A DNA stretch of 64,000 bases from Entonaema liquescens (lineage: Eukaryota; Ascomycota; Sordariomycetes; Xylariales; Xylariaceae): positions 2,021,001 through 2,085,000 of the forward strand of contig CADCSX010000008.1 in NCBI GenBank assembly GCA_902805475.1. Direction: 5' to 3'. Position numbers and translations under genes: made by a program. Of the stretch, positions 25,574 through 36,649 are shown in pieces; the stretch's first letter is position 1; each line of letters opens with the position of its first letter. The notes below the pieces were generated by a model. The model saw only the letters and a list, made by a program, of their open reading frames with translations, was not told the DNA's origin and did not search any database.

Positions 25574-26680
25574 ATGTCTGATCTCCCTGAATCTTTCGAC
25601 CGTGAGATTATCCCGAACTGCCCCGCCCTCACTTCGTCCACGGCCACACCCTCAACTGAGTTGCTGGCTAATACAATGGTTCATATCTATAGGGCCTGTT
25701 CATATCGCTGTCATAGGTGGTACGGGACTTTACAAGATTGACGGTTACACCCCTATCGCCCGTGTTAACCCTTTAACGCCATGGGGTTACCCGTCCGCGC
25801 CCATCCTGATTCTCGAACATAGCGGCGTGCTCGTCGCCTTCCTAGCCCGACATGGTGCTCACCACCAGTATGCGCCCCACGAGATACCTGCGCGCGCAAA
25901 TATCGCAGCTCTGCGCCATATTGGTGTGCGATGCGTTGTTGCCTTCTCTGCTGTAGGCTCCTTGCGCGAGGAAATTAAGCCTATGGATTTCGTTGTGCCG
26001 GACCAGGTTATCGACCGTACGAAGGGTGTTCGACCCTCTACTTTCTTCGAGGGTGGTCTTGTCGGTCATGTCCCCTTTGGCGATCCCTACGACGACAAGA
26101 TCGCTCAGGTCGTACGTCAATGCGCAAAGTCTATGCAGGGCGACGGCGTGGTATTACACGGCAGTGGAACTGCTATTTGTATGGGTAGGTACCAGAACTA
26201 TTACAACCCACATATAGGCCTCAGATTCCAACCGTGAAACTCTTGATATGCTTTGCTAACTGCGCTTGGTCATTAGAGGGCCCACAGTTCTCGACACGCG
26301 CCGAATCGAATCTATACCGATCCTGGGGGGGTTCGGTGATTAGCATGTCGCTACTACCAGAAGCTAAGCTGGCGAGAGAGGCAGAGATGGCGCTCCAGGT
26401 CATTTGCATGGCTACCGACTATGATTGCTGGCACACTACCGAAGACGTAGACGTGTCCATGGTCATGCATTATATGGAGACCAATAGTAAGAATGCCCGG
26501 CGGCTAGTGGGTGCTGTGCTAGACGAACTGTGCAAACTCGAGAACAGCGACTTGGTCACCGCCAAGCATTGGGAGGGTTCCAGTAAAGGTGCTGTGATGT
26601 TTTGCACCAAACCCGAGGGCCGAAACCCCGAGGCGTTAAAGAAGGTTGAGTACCTATTCCCGGGCTTCTTACAGGATTAA
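25574..26680 (+). CDS. meu1: S-methyl-5'-thioadenosine phosphorylase
   Basis: This enzyme cleaves methylthioadenosine with phosphate to adenine and methylthioribose-1-phosphate, the first step of methionine salvage. Exons are 25,574-25,601, 25,693-26,184 and 26,277-26,680, giving 307 residues, a normal length. The tiny 28-nt first exon ends at a GTGAGA donor; joined to exon 2 it gives the expected PVHIAVIGGTGLY start of the PNP/MTAP fold. Other family marks are ARHGAHHQYAPHEIPAR, SAVGSL, SGTAICMEGPQFSTRAES (split by the second intron) and MATDYDCW. The second intron has a CTAAC branch site. The two splice junctions are fixed by conserved sequence on either side. Confidence 0.93.
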
Positions 26681-27206
26681 CGACCAACATAACGAGCGCC
26701 ATAAGAGGCATAGAAGGAATGGTAAGATACTTAGACTTAGATTATCCTCATAGACTACGCGACATAGACGAACCTAGCGGCGCCGGTGCTTTACTTATGG
26801 TCATTTTTGCAAGTTACCTAGTATCGTGATACTTCAGGGTTTAATATTGCAACACGATGAAGAGCTAAAATGGTGTAAGCTCAACGACTCGGTTGGCTCT
26901 GATACACATTCCCCCTCGAAAAGGATAGAATTTGTCTTCTGGTTTCGCCACGTTACGAACAAAGTTAATATTTATGTTGGGTACCTTACTATATACTATC
27001 CCGTAAGCGTTACCTCCTATCCAATGTGTATTATAAAGCATCCTTAAAGGAAGGTCGCATTGAGGTATGCTTCATATACTTACATAAAGTAAATTGGAGC
27101 CGTTTGCCAACTTCAGGTAAATTTACCCCTCAAATCAATTCCTGTTGAAATAATCTTATTTTGACGCTGCAACCTTGGAACTCACCTTCACACAATAACC
27201 TACATT
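26681..27206. other. Tandem intergenic region
   Basis: This lies between the MTA phosphorylase gene and the M24-like gene, both on the plus strand. I see only short frames without domains. It likely contains the 3' end of the former and the promoter of the latter. Confidence 0.5.
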
Positions 27207-27896
27207 ATGAACGAAACAGAACGCGAGCGAGCAATCTATCTCCTGGATGCTCAGAATAAAGCCGTCCAGCTTTTTGATGAGATAGAGAGTAAGCTCATCC
27301 GGCCCGGCATCAGCGAGAAGGCCTTAAGCGATGAGATCCATAAGCTCGGCACAGAACGCCACGGAGTAAGGACTCATTGGCACAAAAGAGTTGTCAGAAG
27401 CGGACCAAATACCTTGCTTCCATTTGAGGAGAACCCCCCTGACCGTATCATTGAAGAAGATGATATTCTATATGTCGACCTAGGACCAGTCTTCGAGGCT
27501 TGGGAGGCCGACTTCGCACGTACATTTGTGCTGGGCGATGACCCCAACAAGAAGCGCCTGCGTGATTCTCTCGCCCCAGTCTGGAAAATAGTGAAATCTC
27601 GATACCAAGAAAACCCAGACATGACAGGCGAGCAGTTATACTCTATTGCCTGTGAGGAAGCTCGGAACGCCGGTTGGGAATTTGGCGCCAAACTTGCTGG
27701 GCATCTCGTCGGACTCTTTCCACATGAGCGTATCCCCCGAGACATGACAACTCTCTATATTACCAAGGGAAACGACCAGAAAATGAGCAATCCCGGGAAA
27801 GACGGCAATAAGCGGCACTGGATCCTTGAGATTCATCTTCGCGACAATGAGAACAAGGTTGCAGCTTTCTATGAGCAACTCTTGACAGTTGATTAA
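27207..27896 (+). CDS. M24-fold (Xaa-Pro peptidase-like) metallopeptidase
   Basis: A single-exon protein of 229 residues matching the catalytic 'pita-bread' domain of M24 peptidases such as aminopeptidase P and creatinase. The metal-ligand set can be placed: Asp91 in YVDLG, Asp102 in EADFAR, His166 in AGHLVG, Glu208 in LEIHL and Glu223 near the C-terminus. A full set suggests an active enzyme. It lacks the N-terminal domain of classical aminopeptidase P, so it is a stand-alone catalytic domain, as in bacterial-type family members. No signal peptide is seen, so it is probably cytosolic. Substrate unknown; prolyl dipeptides are a reasonable guess from the family. Confidence 0.85.
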   Translation: MNETERERAIYLLDAQNKAVQLFDEIESKLIRPGISEKALSDEIHKLGTERHGVRTHWHKRVVRSGPNTLLPFEENPPDRIIEEDDILYVDLGPVFEAWEADFARTFVLGDDPNKKRLRDSLAPVWKIVKSRYQENPDMTGEQLYSIACEEARNAGWEFGAKLAGHLVGLFPHERIPRDMTTLYITKGNDQKMSNPGKDGNKRHWILEIHLRDNENKVAAFYEQLLTVD

Positions 27897-28521
27897 GTTG
27901 GTCCATCATTGTATGGGGAGTGAGGACGTAAGGCGGGTACAGGAGAAAGATCAAGTAGACCACTCTTAATGATGAAGTATTGGAATCGGAATTGCATAAA
28001 TTGCTTTTAAATAAGCCCCAGCAGACAAGACAATTACCGTCCGCTCGAGGGGGGCATCAGCTCACCATCTTTGGTTATATACTACGCACTTTACTGAATA
28101 TGGTGACGACGCGGCGCAACACCAAGTATCATAGTGGCCCCAATATACCCAGCAGTCACCTTAGTCCTCCAACAACAAGGAGTCTTACTACATGTCCTTT
28201 CTCAAGGTGGCTTAAAAATGGCGATACAATTGTCCGGGTCATAGATGTACCATCCCACCCTTACATGGGAAAGAATTTAGGCCGAGATATCGATACTGTC
28301 ATATTCACGCGAGCACCTTACTGCGCTCCTGTCAGAAGACACGCCCAAGTATCGAAATGAAATCAAGCAGACCTAAGCCAGGAATGATCTTCCTAAGTGC
28401 CATATAATTTTAGAGATTAAGACGGTGTACCGAGTAAGTTATAAGTATAGCTCCTTTCGACCCCTCTCCAATTAATCTCTTAGAATAATATAATATGTTA
28501 AGCTAATTCGCCCATACCCCC
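27897..28521. other. Convergent intergenic region
   Basis: This lies between the 3' ends of the M24 gene (+) and the large chitinase gene (-). A 126-codon plus-strand frame (27,980-28,360) lacks any recognisable domain and is left unannotated. Confidence 0.5.
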
Positions 28522-31500
28522 TTAATCCCCGTTCACGCCCTTTTCATACTTAGCCCGATAATTGTAGGGTGGTGCCTGTCCGTTATAAAACGGATCGAAG
28601 GTCATGATAGCAAAGCCCGGATCACGTTTCGCAATGCCACTAGGCCAGCACGGGTTGTCGTTCAAACCAAAGTTCGGTTTCGCTTGGTGGTTGTACTTCA
28701 TGGTGAACTCGGGCCGCTGGTCGACGGTGATAGCCGCCTGTGTCTTGAAGAGTATCTTATTACCCGCACCCTGCTGGACGACCTGCTTGGCACTACCGGG
28801 CGCTTGGTTGACCTTGTTCTGAAAGTCCTTGTCGGACATGTCGATTACTGGGGGCACGAAGCACGCTCCCTTCCACATTCCTCCTGCCGGGCGGTTTTCA
28901 GAGTCGGGGATGTAACGTATAAGTTGCCCTCGAGAGTCTATGCCGCCGTACACCATCGCTGGATCGTCTGGCGCGAGGAGGTAGGCGGGAGGGTACTCGT
29001 CCCTGTCGCATACCTTCGGCCATGAACGGTTTGCTTTGTCTGTCCAACCGGCACCACTATGTTGACCGCTCCAGCTCCTTGTCGCTGCCCCATTTTCCCG
29101 ATGTTTGGTAGAGGCCGCTTGGGGAGGGCAAGTAAGTGTTGACCATTGAGGGTTTACCGAGATGGCCGACTCGTAGTGGTAACAAGCTTGCGTCCATGCA
29201 GGGTCACACGTCGCCGTGACCTGAGTTGGCTTTGCATTCGCCGCGTAGGTCAGGGAGGTGATGACCAATTCAGTCACAACCATCTTGTCCTTGACACACT
29301 CCTGCATCCTAAGCGTGTTCTTGGCCTCTCCAAGGCGTACGGTGGACTGAGCTGGACTAATTTTACATTTTGCTGCCGGCTTGCTGACCCCACCGCCTGG
29401 ACGCGGCCCTGTTGGATTCTTCGGATTGCCTTTGTCTCCCTTCTTGCCGCTTCCTTTCGGGATGTTCTTAGGCTTTTTGAAGCTCGATACTCCATCTGCC
29501 ACGGTGCTCAAAATACCAAAGGCTTCTTTTATGTCGTCTGGTACGAGATCGGTACCGCCACAAGGGCTTAGCCACCATTCGAAGGCGCCGGCTGGATCTT
29601 GGTCCTCGTCGTATATGTAGGCAACTGTTTGTGCCGCCGTCATGGCCATGTCTACCGCCAGGACTGTCAGCATAGTAAATAGTTAAAGAGGCAGTACGAG
29701 GATCTTTAGACATACCCAAGCCGGCCGAAATGGCTTTCCCTACCCCGGGAATAAAATCTGAACCTATGTCAAGCAAGAGCTTGAGACTGGACATGACTAC
29801 AAAACAGCCGATCTAGTACAAGTTAGTATATACGAGAGTACACCGCCGTCCCAATCTACCTAAACATACCTGAGCAATTGCTGGAAGAGCTTCAATGACA
29901 TCGTCGGCAATTTCGTTCACCAACCAATTATCACACGAGCACTTTCCACTAGCACTCTCGGGTATACCGGTGACTTTTACCCAGGGGATCTCCCCGGTGC
30001 CCGGCCACCAGCCCAGACAGCCATAGTTCGTTGTCCTACCCTCAGCCTTAGCCTGTTCCACTATCGACCTGCATGGATTATAACACGTCAAGGCTGAGTC
30101 ATAACCGGGGGGAGGATTCTTATATATGAAGCAATTATTAGCGTTCGACAGCTTGACCGCCTCGATGTCGTAGTAGCTAGGGTCGTCTACTGTCACAACG
30201 TCCACCTCTGGCTCGACAGGTCGAGTCATACAGATCTTTTCGGGGCAGTGTCCGTATTTGCAAGCAAACTTGCAGAGGCGATTTAGATCAACATTAAACT
30301 CGTCCCAAGCTACGATATCGCCAATCGGTCGCTCGGGCAAGAGGTCTTCCAACGGCCCTTGCTCATAGCATGTGCACAAAGATTCAGGGCAGAATCCATA
30401 ATTGCACGAGAAGTCGCAGAGATCTCCAGAGTCGAGTGTGATGTCTTCTCCATAGACACACCCCTCTCCAGTTTCTGGTCGATCAGGGGGGGCGTCCATA
30501 TCTTCTCGGCGGAAAGCCTGCAGGTCGAGGGCCCAATCTATACTGCCCGCGAAATTCAGAGCCTCCCAGTCCTCACGCCGTGTATCTTTGGTGGCCGGCA
30601 TCATGTAGCTGATGTAATCGCCTTTGTAAAGCATTATATCCGAGTTACTTTCACCGTCGTGGAATGTCTTCGCACCGTCGCCATTAGAGATGATCTCCAT
30701 AATCTCGGCTGCGGCGAGATATCCACCTGTCTCAGTACATCTTCCCGGATTGGCGTCTGAATGTGTTCTGCTGCCGGTAAACTCGCACATAGGGTCCCAG
30801 CAGCCATCTTGTGCCATGTGAAACGATCTACCGTAGCTGGCCTCGCCCACGAATACCTTATTATTAGGTGCGCCGGCCTTAGTAACTAGATTTTCTTAGT
30901 ATAAAGGCTTAACCCCTAACCAGATAGACTTACTTATGGAAAGTGAATTCCGTGTCTCAGTCAAGTTTACATGGCTTCGAATGCACTTGCCAGAGTCGCA
31001 CATGTCAAACGAATTGGGGTTGCCATAGTCCCATTGACCATGGAGATCACTAGGAACACCGTCTATCAGTCGAGTGCAACAAGTCATAGAGGTGGAGATA
31101 CTCACTAGGTCATGTATACGATATAGTCAATCACTTGGGCGATGCGGTCGATCGGGAAAGCCTTCAGGTACCAGAAAGACGCCGGTGCAGCAATTGATAC
31201 GGACTTATCGGTACCAAGCTTCTGCTTCAGGGTTGTGAGGAATTTGAGGTATCCAGCACCGTCGTTTTTATCGCCGATCGGCTTGCCGCCAACCAGGATA
31301 TCAGGAGCCTAGTTAATTCGATCTTAGTTTACGAGGAAATTACACTGTCTCGAGCGCGATACAACGAAAGACGAAAAGTAACTATAGGCAAGTTTTTAGA
31401 GGAAGAGGAACGGCATTACTTACTCCAGGGTACTCCCAGTCAATATCGATTCCATCCAAGCCTTCGTCCTTAACGAATTGAACGAGATTGTCTGCAAAGG

Positions 31501-33436
31501 CGTCTCCATTCTCGAGAATGGCCTGTCTGATGATGTTATAGGTCGCCTCCTCGGTCGAAAAGGCCCAACCGCCTAGTGAGAGGATGCGTTTAACACCGGT
31601 AAGGGCCTTAAAGTCAGACCATTCATCCTTACCATCCTTGATCGCAGGTTTCCATGTATTTGGCTGGATGTCCCCGAACGCCCAGTGGATATGGGTGTAG
31701 CTGCCATCGGTGTTAGCGTCCTTAGCCTTCAACCAAAGACATTTCCGATTCATATTAAAAGCCGAATAGTAGCCAACGCGTTGGAAGGCTGCAGGAGGCC
31801 CTGATACTTGCTTGATGTCGTTTCCACAATTCGACACACATGTATTAGAGAAGTCCTTGTCTTTTGAGCCTGGCCCACCTCCTGGTGGAGCGTGGATGTC
31901 GCAATGTGCCGGAAACACACCGCAAAACCCCCAGTTACTGCAACACGCCTTCAAGGGGCATGGGTTTAGATCGGCCAGGGAGGTCGACTGATCGGACGGC
32001 CGTTTTGTACCGGGTACCAATGGGCCGCATTCCGTCCCCTGTTGGGGAGGCGGCATCGGCGGAAGCCCGTCACTGAGACACATATTATAGCCCAGTAACA
32101 TGTCCTTACATTCGGTCCAGGCCCATGTCTTGCCCTTATTCCACTTCTCGATATCATCAACCGTGACACCAAACGTCTTAGCTAGGGAGGAACACGTGTC
32201 TCCGTTTGCGATGAGATGAGTCGCACACACGCCGTCTGCCCCCGGTTTGGGAGGGTCCGGCTTCGGGTCCGTATGAGGATCACCCGCCGAACAGCAAACG
32301 TAATCGCCCGGGGCCAGTGTCGAGCACAAATTGGGGTTTGGATTATACTTGGTAAAGTCGGCGCCGGAGATCCCGCACTTGGAGGCCAGAGAAGCGCAGC
32401 CGTCTCCGGATACAACTGTAATATATCTGCATTCCGCCCGTTTTTCGTTCATATAGCCAGCTCTGGGCATTCGGATCTTCCGAGACGCAGAGATTGTGTC
32501 TTGGGCAGACGTATTATTGCTACTGCTGCTGCTATTTAGCGCCAGGGGTTCGCCGGCAATATCGAATATCTTGGCGACCGGGAGAGAATCAGTTTCTGTG
32601 AGCTTTGCGTCAGCCACGCAGGTCCCCTGACTCCAAGCCAAGACCGCTTTCTGGACTGAAGTTAGGTTTTGAGTGTTATCTATGGCAATGCCGAAGACTC
32701 GCTCCGATTGGCGATCGTTGCCGCAAAGTTGGGCAACGGCCCGGTCGGGAGCTGAAGTGCCGCCCAGAAGGCTTGCCGTCAAGGCTGAGATAACTGAAGT
32801 GACGGTGGGCTTGCCAAGGCCAGCGCCAATATATATTCCTGCCACAGTCTGTTTATTGTATGCAAATAAGATGTTCTCGTCACAGTTGTCTTGGGTCGAG
32901 AAAAAAGTCTGTATCCCCTCGAGCAACTGAGAGGTGTCATCTGCTTTGCCACCATTACCGCTACTTGCGATATCTATTTTCTCCTGGACTTCTGTGCCAT
33001 TCGCAGCGCATGCTGGTGCGATATCAAGGCTTGGTTGAAAATTAGCAACCGCCGTCTTGGGGTTCTCAACTGATTTTATAGTCACGGTAGTATTGGCAGC
33101 CAAAGTCGAGGCAGTCCCCAGTGTGCAACTTCGTATAACGATGTCCGAGTGCGGATCATCAAGAAGCTGTGAGATGGAGAACTGTAATAGCATGGGCTCC
33201 TGGCAACGTCGAAGGCGATCGACAGAGAAATAGGTAATCCAACTGTGTGTATTTGCGTAGTCGGTACAAGGCAGAGGACAGTCATGTTGATCAGGATAAT
33301 AAGTGGTGGGATCACCAATCGGCGCAGGGTCATCCTTAGTTGTGGCAGGCTTGACAACTTGATTGCCGTCAAGATCGATGGCCCCATACCCAAGGCGAAA
33401 CACACATGCCAGGGAGGCGAAGACGAGAGGTCTCAT
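28522..33436 (-). CDS. Secreted LysM / chitin-binding / GH18 chitinase with C-terminal NucA/NucB-like domain (killer-toxin-like)
   Basis: This is a secreted protein of 1,528 residues. Exons are 33,436-31,424, 31,308-31,106, 31,049-30,934, 30,885-29,870, 29,812-29,716 and 29,663-28,522, all GT-AG, with no frame break. Order of parts: signal peptide (1-19), Cys-containing N-terminal region, LysM (about 336-382), LysM (404-455), hevein-type chitin-binding segment with CCSNWGFCG (about 470-530), and GH18 (about 552-895) with the intact catalytic DGIDIDWE at 661-668. Two Cys repeats (LCDFSCNYGFCPESLC and LCKFACKYGHCPEKIC) follow. Next comes a hydrophobic stretch with DFIPGVGKA, then a Cys-rich C-terminal domain with CDRDEYPP (1367-1374) and YIPDSENR (1399-1406), as in NucA/NucB DNases. 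The front two-thirds match fungal killer-toxin-alpha-like chitinases. A nuclease activity is inference from motifs; a structural role in cell-wall remodelling is the alternative. Confidence 0.85.
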
Positions 33437-35545
33437 GTTTGGCCACCTCGCTGTATCCTACGCAAAAAGGAGTAATGATAGACGAAAAGCCTCTTCGTAT
33501 GCAAACGAAGAAGTCATGGACTCTCATTCTGAGCCGCAGGGATTTTATACCAGCTATACATTGTAGGCAAGGCGCATCTAAGGGGACCGGTGTCCAGTCA
33601 GCTTCTCTTCTTGACCCCATGAGCGTTCAGGATCACGCGTGGTGCCAAGTTCTCCGACTAAAGTTCGTGATAACAGCTGAAGAACCTAGACAGCAATCAG
33701 GCAGGCGGTCACCGTCGATTGAGTTTATTGAAGACATCACGCCTCAAAAAAAAAAATGAGATGTACTATTACAACGGTGGTACCTCAAGACCCCAGAGAT
33801 CGGAACACGCCTAAAATTCTTCACGCCAAGGCCACGCTATGTATACTGCTTATTGAGGCACAGGCGATCGAGGTCGTTGTTAGGCGGACAAGGGTAATTA
33901 TTATACAACCAACAATGGTAAAATATAGAGTTAGTGGTAATTTCAATTGGCTGCCTTATAATGTTGGTTGTAAAATATCAGAACCCTTGAAGTCTCGAAC
34001 CTCTATCGAACCTCCTATATCTAGATAGGGAAAGATTTGGGGGCGTAAGATCAGGGGACACTGGCACCATTCGATGATACTGAGAGAATCGAATGAGAAA
34101 TAGCTAGAATGGCAAGGGAACATTCGCGATATAGGTACGTGAGTGATTAATAGCCTTACTAACATCGCGCTCTCACGCTACAAGAAGCATTCATTGCTTC
34201 CAACAGCAGGATTCCACCGGTCGCTAGGCTCATTTCTATTCAAAAATAGACCCGTGCCGTAGCAGAAGGGTGGAGATTTATAACGGTATCCGGCTTATAA
34301 TCGTATCGACATATGGAACTTTTACCCCAAGGAATTGTGTCGCATTTCCTTGAGTGGGCGAAGGACCGGTAAATATGGCTGTATCAGTCACAGGCGGGAC
34401 AGATGTCCTAGTAGTCGAAGGCAGGATACAGGGTGAAGTACGACCGCTTCATGGTGTGTGAAAGCGATGAGGTACATGGTTCAGAAGGAAAGTGTGATGG
34501 TCACTACTATGAAGCGACCTATTCAACAGCACGTGTTAGTTGTGGATAGCGAGGTAGTGTGAAAGCAGGCTTCGGATGATTCGGTAATGAGGGCAAACTA
34601 CCTTTGGCGATAATCAGCGACCATCCATGTGAGCGCCGATTTCAAAGATAAGGTTATAACTGGCCATGGTAGAAATAGAGTAGTGGTATGGTGCACTAGG
34701 TAATCTTCAGCGGGATGAGAAAACTTCCCTCGGTGTGTGGCACGAGGCTATTCAGATGACTAACTTTCCCGCTCTTCCCCACCCATGCCGGAAATTGGTT
34801 ATATTCTGTTATATCCACATAGTGTTCTGACTTCCAATCTAGTTGGTAGTTCCTGTTGGTGATGGTGATGGTAAGTCTGCCTGCCCCTGAATATTCGCCG
34901 CCTAGAGAAGGTCGCTTATTCATGGGAGTCACAAGCCGACAGCCTAAAGAAGGATCCGCGAGACAACGTGATAGATGCCCAACTCGTGGCCCTGGCAGAA
35001 CGCTTTCAGTTATACCGAGCTGCTATTTCTCACATCAGCATAAGGGACCATACATTCAAGTTTATAGATTTCTTGGCAACTTATTGTCCAGATATCGTAG
35101 GACAGAGGACTTTTATTTTGATCACGACTAAAAGAAAAGAGAGAGAGAAAAAAGCGAGGCCGACAATGTTAGTTCCATGAGGATTACTCTGATCAGAATT
35201 ACCTACGTGGATTAATATTCGGGTCTTCATTACTCTGAATACTCTAAATACTCTATAGAAAGCTATGAGCTATTTGGCATGATACGAGACATCAGAAAAG
35301 CAGCAAATATTAGTTAAAGGTGGAGATTTGAGGTGATATCTGCTCGAGATCACACGGTTGACTATAATATATATGAATTTCTAAACGTAGAGAGCTACTC
35401 TCAAGATACCAAACAACCACAAGGACTTCCCACCTATAAATTTACCAAAATGCACCAACATAAGGCTGAAATAATAATGTATGGTGGGAAGATTGTAACA
35501 AGAGACCCTCCAGAGTCGATGTAAATAGGAGGTCCCATCAGTAGC
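33437..35545. other. 2.1-kb intergenic region
   Basis: This is the promoter of the large chitinase gene plus the 3' flank of the small secreted protein gene. I see no gene with clear support. A 78-codon minus-strand frame at 34,696-34,932 encodes a beta-strand-like pattern (GRLTITITNRNYQLDW) and could be an exon or remnant of a small protein, but it has no signal peptide and no splice-joined partner that I can find. Confidence 0.45.
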
Positions 35546-35617
35546 TTATAATACAGCGCTCATCACAGCGGCAGCAAGAGTTGTGCTTGCAATCATTAAT
35601 ATTTCTGGCGCCTCACT
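35546..35617 (-). other. Open extension encoding a GPI-like hydrophobic tail behind a TGA stop
   Basis: Immediately after the TGA at 35,618-35,620 the same frame stays open for 23 codons to a TAA at 35,546-35,548. The extension has a small-residue start and a hydrophobic end (IASTTLAAAVMSAVL), the form of a GPI-anchor attachment signal. It follows a Ser/Thr-rich linker, exactly where such a tail is expected. Confidence 0.6.
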
Positions 35618-36226
35618 TCAACCTAGGATACCATTCACTGTCGGCGTTGGTGAGGTATTGCTTGATCCAGACGTCGTGTCAGACTGGGTTGTCGAAGATA
35701 TTGAGGTTTCGCCCGTGGTCTGAGCGTCAACATAGCAAGCGGCGAAGATGATGGTCTCATTCAACAGGGTTGGACCGCCAGGTACACCAAGAGAGGCATC
35801 ATACCATCGGAGGGGACATTTCTGGGCGAGAGACACGGCCGCAGAACTGTGAGATTCCCACCAGACAGACGCTGCGCTACCGAGGGATGACCAGTCAGAC
35901 AAGACGGTCGACGGCGCTGCGGTGGTGAAGTCACACCACTTCTCCTTCTCCGGGAAGCAACCGTATAACATTTGGTCTGGTTCAGCGGTGCTAAGACATG
36001 GCTTCATCACCTCATCGACGTAGGAGTCAATGGCCTCCAATAGACTACCGGTAGGCAGCGGTACTTGGAAGTATTGCGTCGCGTTCTCAGTCAGGCAGCG
36101 CCATGGCTCCGAGGTCACCATTGGTGGTGCAGTGGGAGCAACTACTGTGTGAACTGTCGAGTCCCACGCGCTGGTTCTGCCCGCCAGTATGGGCACGAGG
36201 AGTAGCGCTCCACCAATTCTCTTCAT
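35618..36226 (-). CDS. Small secreted protein of unknown function
   Basis: This 202-residue, single-exon product has a clear signal peptide (MKRIGGALLLVPILAGRTSA), several Cys residues in a folded central region, and a Ser/Thr-rich C-terminal linker. It ends at a TGA directly in front of a sequence that looks like a GPI-anchor signal. I do not recognise the central domain. As annotated the product would be secreted; if the TGA is a mutation, an error or read through, it would be a GPI-anchored surface protein. It is divergent from the acidic protein gene downstream and lies upstream of the large chitinase gene on the same strand. Confidence 0.7.
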   Translation of the reverse strand: MKRIGGALLLVPILAGRTSAWDSTVHTVVAPTAPPMVTSEPWRCLTENATQYFQVPLPTGSLLEAIDSYVDEVMKPCLSTAEPDQMLYGCFPEKEKWCDFTTAAPSTVLSDWSSLGSAASVWWESHSSAAVSLAQKCPLRWYDASLGVPGGPTLLNETIIFAACYVDAQTTGETSISSTTQSDTTSGSSNTSPTPTVNGILG

Positions 36227-36649
36227 GTTGTTGCTGAGAGTTGTAGTAATGTGAGCTATAATGGAGATAGTGATTGTAAAGCAGCGAGAGTCGTGAAGGA
36301 GTCAACCCGAGATATGGTTATTCGGGAGGCAAGTCGGTCTTTCGAGGTTATATTGATAACCCCTGAGAAAACATGCCTTGTCATGCTAGTGGTTGCCAAG
36401 ACCATAAGGTCGGATGTGACTGTGCCTGTCAGCATATTGTTATTCAACTATCATACAAGCTGGATGTACCCAAATGTACAGTATACAGACAGGTTATACT
36501 GAACCTCAATCTTGGCGTTGGGAGGCGTGTCGCGTCTATGTAACCAACAGACACTATTGCTTGGCGCACACGCAGGCCCCTCCGCCCTCCCACTTTCTCT
36601 TCTTATCCGTTCCCTAAGCCTACCTCGTTATTCAAATTCATAAATTACA
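36227..36649. other. Divergent promoter region
   Basis: This is a 423-bp region between the small secreted protein gene (-) and the acidic protein gene (+), presumably holding both promoters. No other feature is seen. Confidence 0.5.

Noticed and set aside
27980..28360. 126-codon plus-strand frame
   Set aside because: It lies in a convergent 3' region, has no domain and no coding-like composition.
29146..29571. 141-codon plus-strand frame opposite the chitinase gene
   Set aside because: Antisense shadow of a well-supported exon.
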